A stretch of DNA of 38,572 nt from Paraburkholderia gardini (GTDB taxonomy: Bacteria; Pseudomonadota; Gammaproteobacteria; Burkholderiales; Burkholderiaceae), in the NCBI RefSeq assembly GCF_907164575.1, contig NZ_CAJQYY010000040.1, positions 1 through 38,572 on the forward strand, written 5' to 3'. Within the stretch, counting starts at the first letter, position 1; the number at the start of each line of letters is the position of its first letter. Below the pieces are notes generated by a model. That model was not told the DNA's origin, did no database searches, and saw only the letters and a program-made list of their open reading frames with translations. Below, in pieces: positions 32,761 through 38,572 of the stretch. Position numbers and translations under genes: made by a program.

Positions 32761-35223
32761 TTACTGCCGGGGCCGCTTCGTGCCCGGCGTGCGTCGCCGC
32801 TTCGCCGCAGCCGGCGCTGGCGTGACGGGAGTCACGGCGACGCCAGTCGCATTGGGCGCAGCGTGGTCAACGGTCTTGCCATCCAGTGACGTCGCAGCCG
32901 CAGCCACAGCCACAGCCGGCGCCACGGCCGTGCCGGGCGGCACGGTGATCTCCGTTTGCGAAGCGGGCGGCTTGCTGGCCGCCTGAGCCGCGAACATCCA
33001 GCGCTCGACGTTCAACGCGCGCTGGTCGATAGCCGGCTGCGCATCGCCGGTTGGCGCTCTCGCGGCGAACAGCGCCGCCGCCGTTTGCGGTCCAGCCGTA
33101 TTGCGCTGCTGCTCCTGTTGCACGAGTTCGGCGTAGGAGACCAGCGCCGCTTGCGCGTCGTGGAAGCTCGACGGCACATCGGCGACAGCAGCCGCCATCT
33201 GGACGACGCCCGTCGCCGCGATTGTCGCCGGCGTATCCGTGCGCGGCTTGTCGAGCGATATCGTTGAAGCGAAGCTGCCGACCGGATTCAGCCCCGGCCC
33301 CGACATCGTCCGGCGGCAAAGCTGCGGCAGTTGCCATTTGTCGCACGCATAGCGAAGCACACAGGTGTGATCGTAGACGGTGTGATCGACGCCGGCCGGC
33401 ACCCACGGCGACACGAGAATCGCGGGCACGCGCACGCCGAGGTGATCGAACGCGTAGTTGTCGGTGTGATCGTCGGGCGGCGTCGCGGCGGGGGGCTGGA
33501 CGTGATCGTAGAAACCGCCGTGCTCGTCGTAGGTGATGATGAGCAGCGTGGATTCCCACAGTGCCTGGTTCGCGCGAACCGCGTTATAGACGTCCGCGAT
33601 CAGCTGCTCTCCAGCGGCGATGCCCGCAGGTGAATGCTGGTCGTTCTCGACACCGCCCATGCCCGCGAAATAGCGCGGCTCGATAAACGCATACGACGGG
33701 AAGTTGTCAGCCTGACCTTTGCAATCGGTGAAGAAACTGTCCATGACCTGATAGTGATTCGTCAGCAGACGCTTCTTCAGGCGCGTCAGGACGATCGACT
33801 GCGGAATGCCGCCGTGATAGATCCGCCATGAAATGCCTTTGGTATCGAGGCTGTCGTATAGCGTCGGCTGGCTGTAGCGGCCGAAAAACATCCGCACGGT
33901 ATCGAACGCGCCGTTGGGCATCAGCACGTCGCCGAGCGTGGTGCCGCTATGCACGAACAGACGGTTCGGCCATGTCGGACCCGGCATCGACGAAAACCAG
34001 CGGTCGCACACCGTGAAATTTTTCGCGAGCGCATGGAGCGCGGATAGCTCGCCATCCCTGAAGTACGCCATCACCTGATCGCCGTCCGGAACCGGCGCGT
34101 CTGGGCTCATCCGGCGATACTCATCGACGAAATGCGCCATGCCGTCCTTGATCTGCGCCTCTACGTTGTCGAATTCATGGGGCACCTTGAAGTCTTTCCG
34201 GACGAACTGCGCGGCGATCGGCTTCTGCGTAAACGTGACGTTGTTTTTCGCGTCGAGATTCGTACCCGGATTGTCTGGATCCACACCGTCGATGGCGTGA
34301 TTGAACGACGCGCGCAACGCGCCGAGCATGTGATCGAACGAGCGGTTTTCGAGCATCAGGACAACCACGTGCCGGATCGGATCGTTCGATGCCGCGACCG
34401 TCGCTGCCTGCATCGTCGCAACGCCGGCTGCGCGATCGCCGGTTCCCTGAGCCGCGCCGTTCGCGCCGGTACCGCCTTGCGGTGTCGCGGTGAGGGTCGC
34501 GGCGAGCATCGTGTCGCGCAGCACCATCCGTCCGCTGCCAGATTCCGTTTTCATCCGCAGACGCCGGGCCGCCTTCGGATCGTGCGCGAAAAACTGCTGG
34601 TTCCTGCCGGATGCCGGATCGAAGAAGCCGATATAGCCGCCCGGGTTGACGCCGAACGAAGCGAGGCCGGTCCCGCAGAAATCGTTGCGCGCGCCAGCCT
34701 GTTCGCCCGCGGTGAAGTAGTGCGGCAGCACGAAGTTCGACACCGACACGCCATCGATCTCGTAGCATTGCGACTGCACGGCGTCGCACATTTCGAAGAA
34801 GTGATACACCGTGCGATCGGGCACTTCAGGATGCGGGCCCAGTACGAGCAGATTGCATTGCGGATCGCCCACCAGTTCGAGCGCTTCGTGCGAAAGCGTC
34901 GTCGACCAGTCGTCGCCCAGCGATTTGCACAGATCGAGAAACACAAATCCGTACGGGATGCCCGACAGATTGCGATCGTGATAGCCGAGCGCGTCGTTCG
35001 AACCCGCTGAATCGAGCACGTACAGGATCGCGTCGCCGCGCAGCTCGTTCAGTTGCTGAAGGTCGGCCGCCGCGCCCGTCGGCCCCTCGACCCGCAGCCG
35101 GCCGCCGAACGCCCAGTACGGTTCGAAATCCTCCGCGATCTGACGGTTGATCGCGCGAACCACGCGATGCATTTCCCGCTCCGCAATGCTGCTCGTGCGA
35201 TTGACGACAGAAATCTGGAACAT
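32761..35223 (-). CDS. Fusion of a zincin-like N-terminal domain with a phospholipase C/acid phosphatase-type phosphoesterase
   Basis: This 820-residue protein has three parts. Residues 1-245 form a domain with H112-E113 in TLSHEALELVGDPQCN, then FFEMCDAVQ (142-150) and YEIDGVSVSNFVLP (154-167), a pattern reminiscent of small zincin-like metalloproteins of unknown role. After a Gly/Ala linker (246-280), a phosphoesterase domain (283-~640) has ENRSFDHML (292-300), MPGPTWPNR and TYDEHGGFYDHV (565-575), the metal and nucleophile blocks of the PLC/AcpA family. The Ala/Pro/Thr-rich C-terminus (about 680-820) ends in basic residues. No signal peptide is present, whereas classical PLC enzymes are Tat-exported. 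GGAGCG precedes the ATG at 35223. Confidence 0.87.
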   Translation of the reverse strand: MFQISVVNRTSSIAEREMHRVVRAINRQIAEDFEPYWAFGGRLRVEGPTGAAADLQQLNELRGDAILYVLDSAGSNDALGYHDRNLSGIPYGFVFLDLCKSLGDDWSTTLSHEALELVGDPQCNLLVLGPHPEVPDRTVYHFFEMCDAVQSQCYEIDGVSVSNFVLPHYFTAGEQAGARNDFCGTGLASFGVNPGGYIGFFDPASGRNQQFFAHDPKAARRLRMKTESGSGRMVLRDTMLAATLTATPQGGTGANGAAQGTGDRAAGVATMQAATVAASNDPIRHVVVLMLENRSFDHMLGALRASFNHAIDGVDPDNPGTNLDAKNNVTFTQKPIAAQFVRKDFKVPHEFDNVEAQIKDGMAHFVDEYRRMSPDAPVPDGDQVMAYFRDGELSALHALAKNFTVCDRWFSSMPGPTWPNRLFVHSGTTLGDVLMPNGAFDTVRMFFGRYSQPTLYDSLDTKGISWRIYHGGIPQSIVLTRLKKRLLTNHYQVMDSFFTDCKGQADNFPSYAFIEPRYFAGMGGVENDQHSPAGIAAGEQLIADVYNAVRANQALWESTLLIITYDEHGGFYDHVQPPAATPPDDHTDNYAFDHLGVRVPAILVSPWVPAGVDHTVYDHTCVLRYACDKWQLPQLCRRTMSGPGLNPVGSFASTISLDKPRTDTPATIAATGVVQMAAAVADVPSSFHDAQAALVSYAELVQQEQQRNTAGPQTAAALFAARAPTGDAQPAIDQRALNVERWMFAAQAASKPPASQTEITVPPGTAVAPAVAVAAAATSLDGKTVDHAAPNATGVAVTPVTPAPAAAKRRRTPGTKRPRQ

Positions 35224-35478
35224 GGGGCGCTCCGATGAGTGTCATGCGTCGCGCTGCCGGCGCAACGGATACGCCACGCGAACGAACGACCGTTCGAGGT
35301 CTGCGGCGGTATCCGGCTTCCTCCGACGAATGAATCGCCATGGCGAAGATTAGGCGCTGCGCGGAGTGTGAAGCAAGCTTTGCGTGATGGCTGGCGGATT
35401 CGTTCGCGGCAGACAAGGCCCTTCGAGTCTGTTGCCAGGGCCTCTGCCCGTGTGTTTCCCGAATGCGGACACTGCACT

Positions 35479-35509
35479 CCGGCGCGGGATCAGGCAGGTC
35501 CCGCGCCGG
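35479..35509 (-). terminator. GC-rich hairpin after the His-rich lipoprotein
   Basis: CCGGCGCGGG and CCCGCGCCGG form a 10-bp stem with an 11-base loop, located 3 bases after the stop of the minus-strand gene. It lacks a T tract, so it may be a weak or Rho-assisted terminator. Confidence 0.45.
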
Positions 35510-35512
35510 GGA

Positions 35513-36160
35513 TCAGGATTTGCGGGCATCCCGGTCCGTGCCATGCCGGTTGCCGGCGGCTTCGTGAACCGGATGGCCGTGCTCGCCGTGCTGCGGATGT
35601 TGTGCGACCCGATGCGGACTCGCGTCATGGCCGTGCTCGTGCCCCGCATCGTGAGGTCCTGACGGGTGGCGATGGTCGTGCTTACGCATCGCCACCGCCT
35701 CGCGGTGCGCATCGTGACGCGCCACCTCACGATGATGTTCGTCACGCGCGTACCGTTCGGGCAGATGGCCGTTGTGATGCGCCATTACTTCATGCAAATG
35801 TGCCCTGCGGCGGTACACGTCCCGGCGATGGTCGCCGTGCGCGTAGAACTGCCGGTGACGCCTGCCGTCGGAACCGGTGAACCCGATGTACGTGCTGCCG
35901 TTCACGTACATCACATCCCGGTCGGTGGCCGCCGCGATATACACGTCGTATTGCGCGGGCGCATACGTCTCGCGCACCACCGGCTGCGTCACCACGACGG
36001 CCGGGCGTAGAGGCTGCGGTGCGACGACGACCGTCGCGGATACGGGTTGCGGGGCAGGCTGGACGACAACCCGCGCCCCTCTCGGGGTGGTGACACATCC
36101 GGCCACCGTGATGGAAAACGCAACAACAGCGACAGCGCAGGCTAGCCTCGAATCGTTCAA
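35513..36160 (-). CDS. Histidine-rich lipoprotein
   Basis: The 215-residue product has a hydrophobic signal peptide and lipobox (VAFSITVAGC, Cys at about 22), followed by a Val/Pro-rich segment, a folded central stretch (YDVYIAAATDRDVMYVNGSTYIGFTG) and a C-terminal third extremely rich in His, Arg and Asp (for example HREVARHDAHREAV). The start is TTG at 36160 with CGGAG 6 bases upstream; no ATG gives a lipobox in this position. The His-rich tail may bind metal ions such as Zn, Ni or Cu at the envelope. The central motif is typical of small uncharacterised envelope proteins in this group. Function is not known. Confidence 0.78.
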   Translation of the reverse strand: MNDSRLACAVAVVAFSITVAGCVTTPRGARVVVQPAPQPVSATVVVAPQPLRPAVVVTQPVVRETYAPAQYDVYIAAATDRDVMYVNGSTYIGFTGSDGRRHRQFYAHGDHRRDVYRRRAHLHEVMAHHNGHLPERYARDEHHREVARHDAHREAVAMRKHDHRHPSGPHDAGHEHGHDASPHRVAQHPQHGEHGHPVHEAAGNRHGTDRDARKS

Positions 36161-36216
36161 ACCGTGCTCCGACGTCAGATTGAAAGGATGTCGTGAATAA
36201 CGGATCAAACGGGGTT

Positions 36217-36620
36217 TTACTTGAATTGCATGCGACGTGCGGCCAGTTGCACGACCGTCGCGTTGCGGCTCGCGCCGTTTTCCGGCGCTGCCGCAGGCAC
36301 GACCGCCGCGGGCAGAAGCTTGCCTTGCACCAGCAGGCTCACCGTCTTCACGATGAAAAAGCCGGGACGGATGGCCGCGTTTACCCGTTCCGGCGGCCGG
36401 CCACCCTGCCACAGGCGGCCGTGCGGTGGCGCAGCCACTTGTGCGCATAGGTCAGAAGAATGGCAAGCCATGTCGCGAGCGCGGCGAATGTCAGCAGATC
36501 CACGACGGCGCCGGGCACCGGCCAGAGTTTCGCTGCCACGCGCCATGCGTCGACGAGTGCGAGCGATCCGACTGCAATACCGAAGAAAGCGACTGGCATG
36601 GAACCACGATGGGTTTTCAT
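36217..36620 (-). pseudogene. SLAC1/TehA-type anion channel gene with internal deletion
   Basis: From ATG 36620 (with AGGAG upstream) the first ~60 codons read MPVAFFGIAVGSLALVDAWR and ATWLAILLTYAHKWL, the typical first and second membrane helices of SLAC1/TehA proteins (tellurite-resistance/dicarboxylate channel family, about 320 residues). After HKWLRH the frame degenerates and stops at 36381. In another frame, residues FFIVKTVSLLVQGKLLP (about 36300-36360), ending with a stop at 36217, resemble the C-terminus of the same family. About 200-240 codons between the two parts are missing. I read this as one gene reduced by an internal deletion plus frameshift. The first part is strong; the second is weaker. 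Confidence 0.65.
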
Positions 36621-36822
36621 GATGAGCTCCTGAATTGCGTCACGTGCCGGCCATGCTGCACTGGCACATCGTGAGAAGCACTTTAGGGGGCGGTATGAAA
36701 ACCGTGAATGCCGTTCAGGTGCAATAACATGCCCGCTCGTCTCACGTGTGGCGTTGCAGGGTCTTTCCCTTTTGCGGTTTTGACCGCATGCTAGGGTTTC
36801 TGCACCGATCCGGAGACGCATC

Positions 36823-37080
36823 ATGGACGAGCAGCAGGAACATCGCGGTTTCACGATCACGGTCAGCACGCGCGACGACCGCGCGGGCGGCGCGTTTGTG
36901 ACGTTGCTGATCGAGCGCGCGTCGGCGCCGGGCCACGATACGCGCAGCGGGGCACCCCGTTCCGAGCCGGAGCATTACCGTTCGGTGCGCGCCGGGCCGG
37001 CGGCCGTCGGCGAAGCGATGGACCGCGCGCGGCGCGCGATCGACGAGGCACTCGGCGAGCCCGATCCGCTAGGAGACTGA
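36823..37080 (+). CDS. Small hypothetical protein
   Basis: An 85-residue protein, mainly polar. It shows a beta-strand-like start (GFTITVSTRDD, GAFVTLLIERA) and a predicted helix at the end (AVGEAMDRARRAIDEAL). No membrane segment, signal or known motif is visible. ATG at 36823 follows GGAG. The layout resembles that of the next small gene (37153): an F-x-I-x-V strand near residue 10, an acidic turn, a second strand with V/A-rich sequence, and a C-terminal AI helix. The two may be distant paralogues. Confidence 0.65.
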   Translation: MDEQQEHRGFTITVSTRDDRAGGAFVTLLIERASAPGHDTRSGAPRSEPEHYRSVRAGPAAVGEAMDRARRAIDEALGEPDPLGD

Positions 37081-37152
37081 GGTTGGCCCGCGCGGCCCGC
37101 ACCCCGTACTCGCGGGCACACCAGAAAAACATCAAGACAAAAGGACGCTGCC

Positions 37153-37371
37153 ATGCAGTTCGACTACAAGACATTTCATATCGATTGCCGGGCCCGGCAC
37201 GACGAAGATGGTCACTACGTCGCGCGCGCGCGAATCACGGTGCCGGCAGTGGGCGCCGGGCGCGTCACGGCGCACGATTCCGGCGATATCGATTCGTTCG
37301 TGAGCGAAGCGGACGCCATTTCCTGCGCGAAGGCGTGGGCCATCGAATGGTGTGACGAAAACTGGGACTGA
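37153..37371 (+). CDS. Small hypothetical protein
   Basis: A 72-residue protein beginning MQFDYKTFHIDCRAR, with strands around YVARARITVPAVG and a C-terminal helix (SEADAISCAKAWAIEWCDE). It is soluble. ATG at 37153 lies 73 bp after the previous gene. Codon use fits a real gene (GC-rich third positions), but no function is evident. Confidence 0.65.
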   Translation: MQFDYKTFHIDCRARHDEDGHYVARARITVPAVGAGRVTAHDSGDIDSFVSEADAISCAKAWAIEWCDENWD

Positions 37372-37414
37372 ACCGGGCGCGGCGGTTCCGCGCGCGAGGA
37401 CGAGGGAGAGCGAC

Positions 37415-37675
37415 ATGCCGCGTGAAGCCAGAACGGAACAGGAACTGCTTGCGCTCGTGAGCGCCGCGCTCGAATCGGATCCCCACACGTGTGGATGGAC
37501 CCCGACCGGCATTCAGGAGCAGGAGGAAGACAACGAGGGTTGCAACTGGGACATCCCGTATCTGCGCGGCAACACGAAGGTCGTCGACGACACCGATGCC
37601 GACGTGAAGGACACCGTGATGCCAGTCGCCGCCGGCATCATCAACACGCTGCGCAGCCGCTACAGCCTGCTGTAG
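37415..37675 (+). CDS. Small hypothetical protein
   Basis: An 86-residue acidic protein starting MPREARTEQELLALVSAALESD and containing GCNWDIPYLRGN and a helix near the C-terminus. ATG at 37415 is preceded by GAGGGAGAG. It follows the previous small gene by 43 bp on the same strand and has a terminator after it, so 36823-37675 may be one transcription unit. I do not recognise the family. Confidence 0.65.
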   Translation: MPREARTEQELLALVSAALESDPHTCGWTPTGIQEQEEDNEGCNWDIPYLRGNTKVVDDTDADVKDTVMPVAAGIINTLRSRYSLL

Positions 37676-37710
37676 CCGCGGGCGCGTCTTGCGCCGGATA
37701 AAAAAACCGT

Positions 37711-37749
37711 GCCCCTCCCGCCGCGTCCGGCCGGAGGGGCTCTTCTTTT
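37711..37749 (+). terminator. Intrinsic terminator after the small-gene cluster
   Basis: GCCCCTCC pairs with GGAGGGGC across a 14-base loop that also contains CCGG pairings, followed by TCTTCTTTT. It lies 35 bp after the stop of the plus-strand gene. It also lies 22 bp beyond the end of the minus-strand peptide gene (37772), so it may serve both. Confidence 0.8.
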
Positions 37750-37771
37750 AATTTCGGGCATGACGAACGTC

Positions 37772-37975
37772 CTACAGACAGGTTCCGCCGATGCGTCCTT
37801 CAAAGATGCCGATGTCGATGTCCCAGTCGTCCACGGTACCCGTGGACGTGCCGTCGACACCGACGCGCACCGCGCGGCCACCGCCCAGACGTTTCATCTG
37901 GTCGGCGGTGAGCGTGGCTTCGCGGGCGTCTTCGACGGAGGGCGTGAGGTCTTTGATAACGACAGTGGCTTTCAT
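37772..37975 (-). CDS. Small protein with Gly-Gly leader-like N-terminus
   Basis: A 67-residue protein starting MKATVVIKDLTPSVE and then LTADQMKRLGGG (Gly31-33). The first part, with the I-x-D-L-T-x-S-V-E block, resembles the start of the peptide gene at 38238. The C-terminal half contains WDIDIGIFEGRIGGTCL, with a Cys near the end. The layout (about 30 residues, then GGG, then a Gly-rich, Cys-containing segment) suggests a secreted peptide with a double-glycine-type leader. AGGAG precedes the ATG. No maturation peptidase or exporter is visible in the window. Confidence 0.7.
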   Translation of the reverse strand: MKATVVIKDLTPSVEDAREATLTADQMKRLGGGRAVRVGVDGTSTGTVDDWDIDIGIFEGRIGGTCL

Positions 37976-38237
37976 GGCAGTTCTCCTGTAGGCGGCTGGA
38001 TGAGCACGGTGGTGTGCCCGCGTCCAGTTGTGCAAGGGCCATGCCATTGGAGCGACGCGCGCGGACGAATTCGCGTCGCAGGTTGAGTGTGCGTTCAGAA
38101 CGCGCAGCGACGGGGTTTTCGGGCGTTGTTTCGGTCGCGGATTCGCACGCGCGTGCCGTTTGCTGCACGCAAAGTGTTGGCGTGTGGCGAACAGACGGGC
38201 CCGTTGCTGCTGGAATCCGCGCGCTACGGTAGCCGCG

Positions 38238-38471
38238 CTATTTGTGGCGTAACGAAGGCGACGCTGCGATGCGAGGAGCGGTAGCGGATTGCGCGGGCGG
38301 CGCCTGCCGGGCGGCAGGAAACCCCGGTGGATAGTCGACGACACGTAGCGCGCCGGACACCTGCTGGGCGACGTAATGCGTGCCGATGCGTGCGCCGCCG
38401 ACGATGGCGGCCATGGCCTGCCTGTCGAGCTCGACGCTTTCGGTCAGATCGGTGATGACGAGGAGAGTCAT
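38238..38471 (-). CDS. Small protein with Gly-Gly leader-like N-terminus
   Basis: The 77-residue product starts MTLLVITDLTESVELDRQAM and reaches AAIVGG (Gly25-26), then ARIGTH and a Pro/Ala-rich tail (PPGFPAARQAPPAQ). The segment ELDRQAMAAIVGG resembles the ...LDxxAMxxIxGG ends of bacteriocin-type leaders. It shares the I-x-D-L-T-x-S-V-E block with the peptide at 37772. The two genes are 262 bp apart on the same strand. GGGA lies upstream of the ATG at 38471. No function is known. Confidence 0.65.
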   Translation of the reverse strand: MTLLVITDLTESVELDRQAMAAIVGGARIGTHYVAQQVSGALRVVDYPPGFPAARQAPPAQSATAPRIAASPSLRHK

Positions 38472-38523
38472 GACGGTCCCAGGTGATCATCCAGGCAATC
38501 ATGGAATGCATGGAATGCGAAGT

Positions 38524-38572
38524 GGGGGGGGGGGGGGGGCGGCGGGGGGGGGGCGGGGCCGCGGGGCGCAGG
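38524..38572. other. G-rich homopolymer at the window end
   Basis: Runs of G (about 18, then 10) are separated by single C/GC units and end in GGGGCGCAGG. This composition does not match the neighbouring coding DNA and looks like low-quality sequence at a contig edge rather than a biological repeat. Confidence 0.75.

Noticed and set aside
38524..38572. G-run at the end as a G-quadruplex or telomere-like element
   Set aside because: Composition is close to pure G homopolymer exactly at the window edge, most simply explained as poor-quality terminal sequence.

Overview
The window is high-GC proteobacterial DNA that looks like a Burkholderiaceae chromosome (Burkholderia, Paraburkholderia or Caballeronia). 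The clearest evidence is the housekeeping order tRNA-Val, thrS, infC, rpmI, rplT, pheS, pheT, ihfA, merR-like gene, tRNA-Pro. Protein sequences such as the 810-residue PheT, the N-terminally extended IhfA, the porin and the succinyl-CoA:3-ketoacid CoA-transferase pair are typical of the group. The species cannot be named from this sequence alone.

Region 1 (1-7742) is core metabolism. It holds the 5' end of an ETF-ubiquinone oxidoreductase gene (minus strand), then divergently an SDR oxidoreductase and a hotdog thioesterase. Next come a PAS-LuxR regulator divergent from the CoA-transferase subunits (scoA, scoB), an alpha/beta hydrolase, a RidA-like protein and the (p)ppGpp synthetase relA. Region 2 (7809-16441) is the translation cluster with two tRNA genes. 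infC starts with a rare ATC codon, and a decayed second copy of tRNA-Pro lies just upstream of the intact one.

Region 3 (16630-25024) is accessory catabolism. A MarR-like regulator is divergent from an N-methylhydantoinase/oxoprolinase pair (hyuA, hyuB) and an MFS transporter. A striking 34-bp dyad lies inside the putative shared promoter. A convergent amidase, a remnant of an ANTAR-domain regulator and a Nu-class-like glutathione transferase follow. The set looks like a system for uptake and ring-opening or hydrolysis of a cyclic amide.

Region 4 (25127-32606) holds an SMP-30-like periplasmic beta-propeller protein, a LysR regulator whose 3' end runs into a headless M81 (MlrC-type) metallopeptidase remnant, a second LysR regulator, a metallo-beta-lactamase-fold hydrolase with an alpha/beta hydrolase in one transcription unit, and a general porin.

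Region 5 (32761-38572) holds an unusual fusion of a zincin-like domain with a phospholipase C/acid phosphatase-type phosphoesterase, a His-rich lipoprotein, a SLAC1/TehA channel gene with an internal deletion, three small hypothetical genes, and two tiny proteins sharing a leader-like N-terminus that ends in Gly-Gly. The last ~50 bases are G-rich homopolymer and look like unreliable sequence at a contig end. Decayed genes (tRNA-Pro copy, ANTAR, M81, SLAC1) cluster in the accessory half, which suggests repeated deletion and turnover there.
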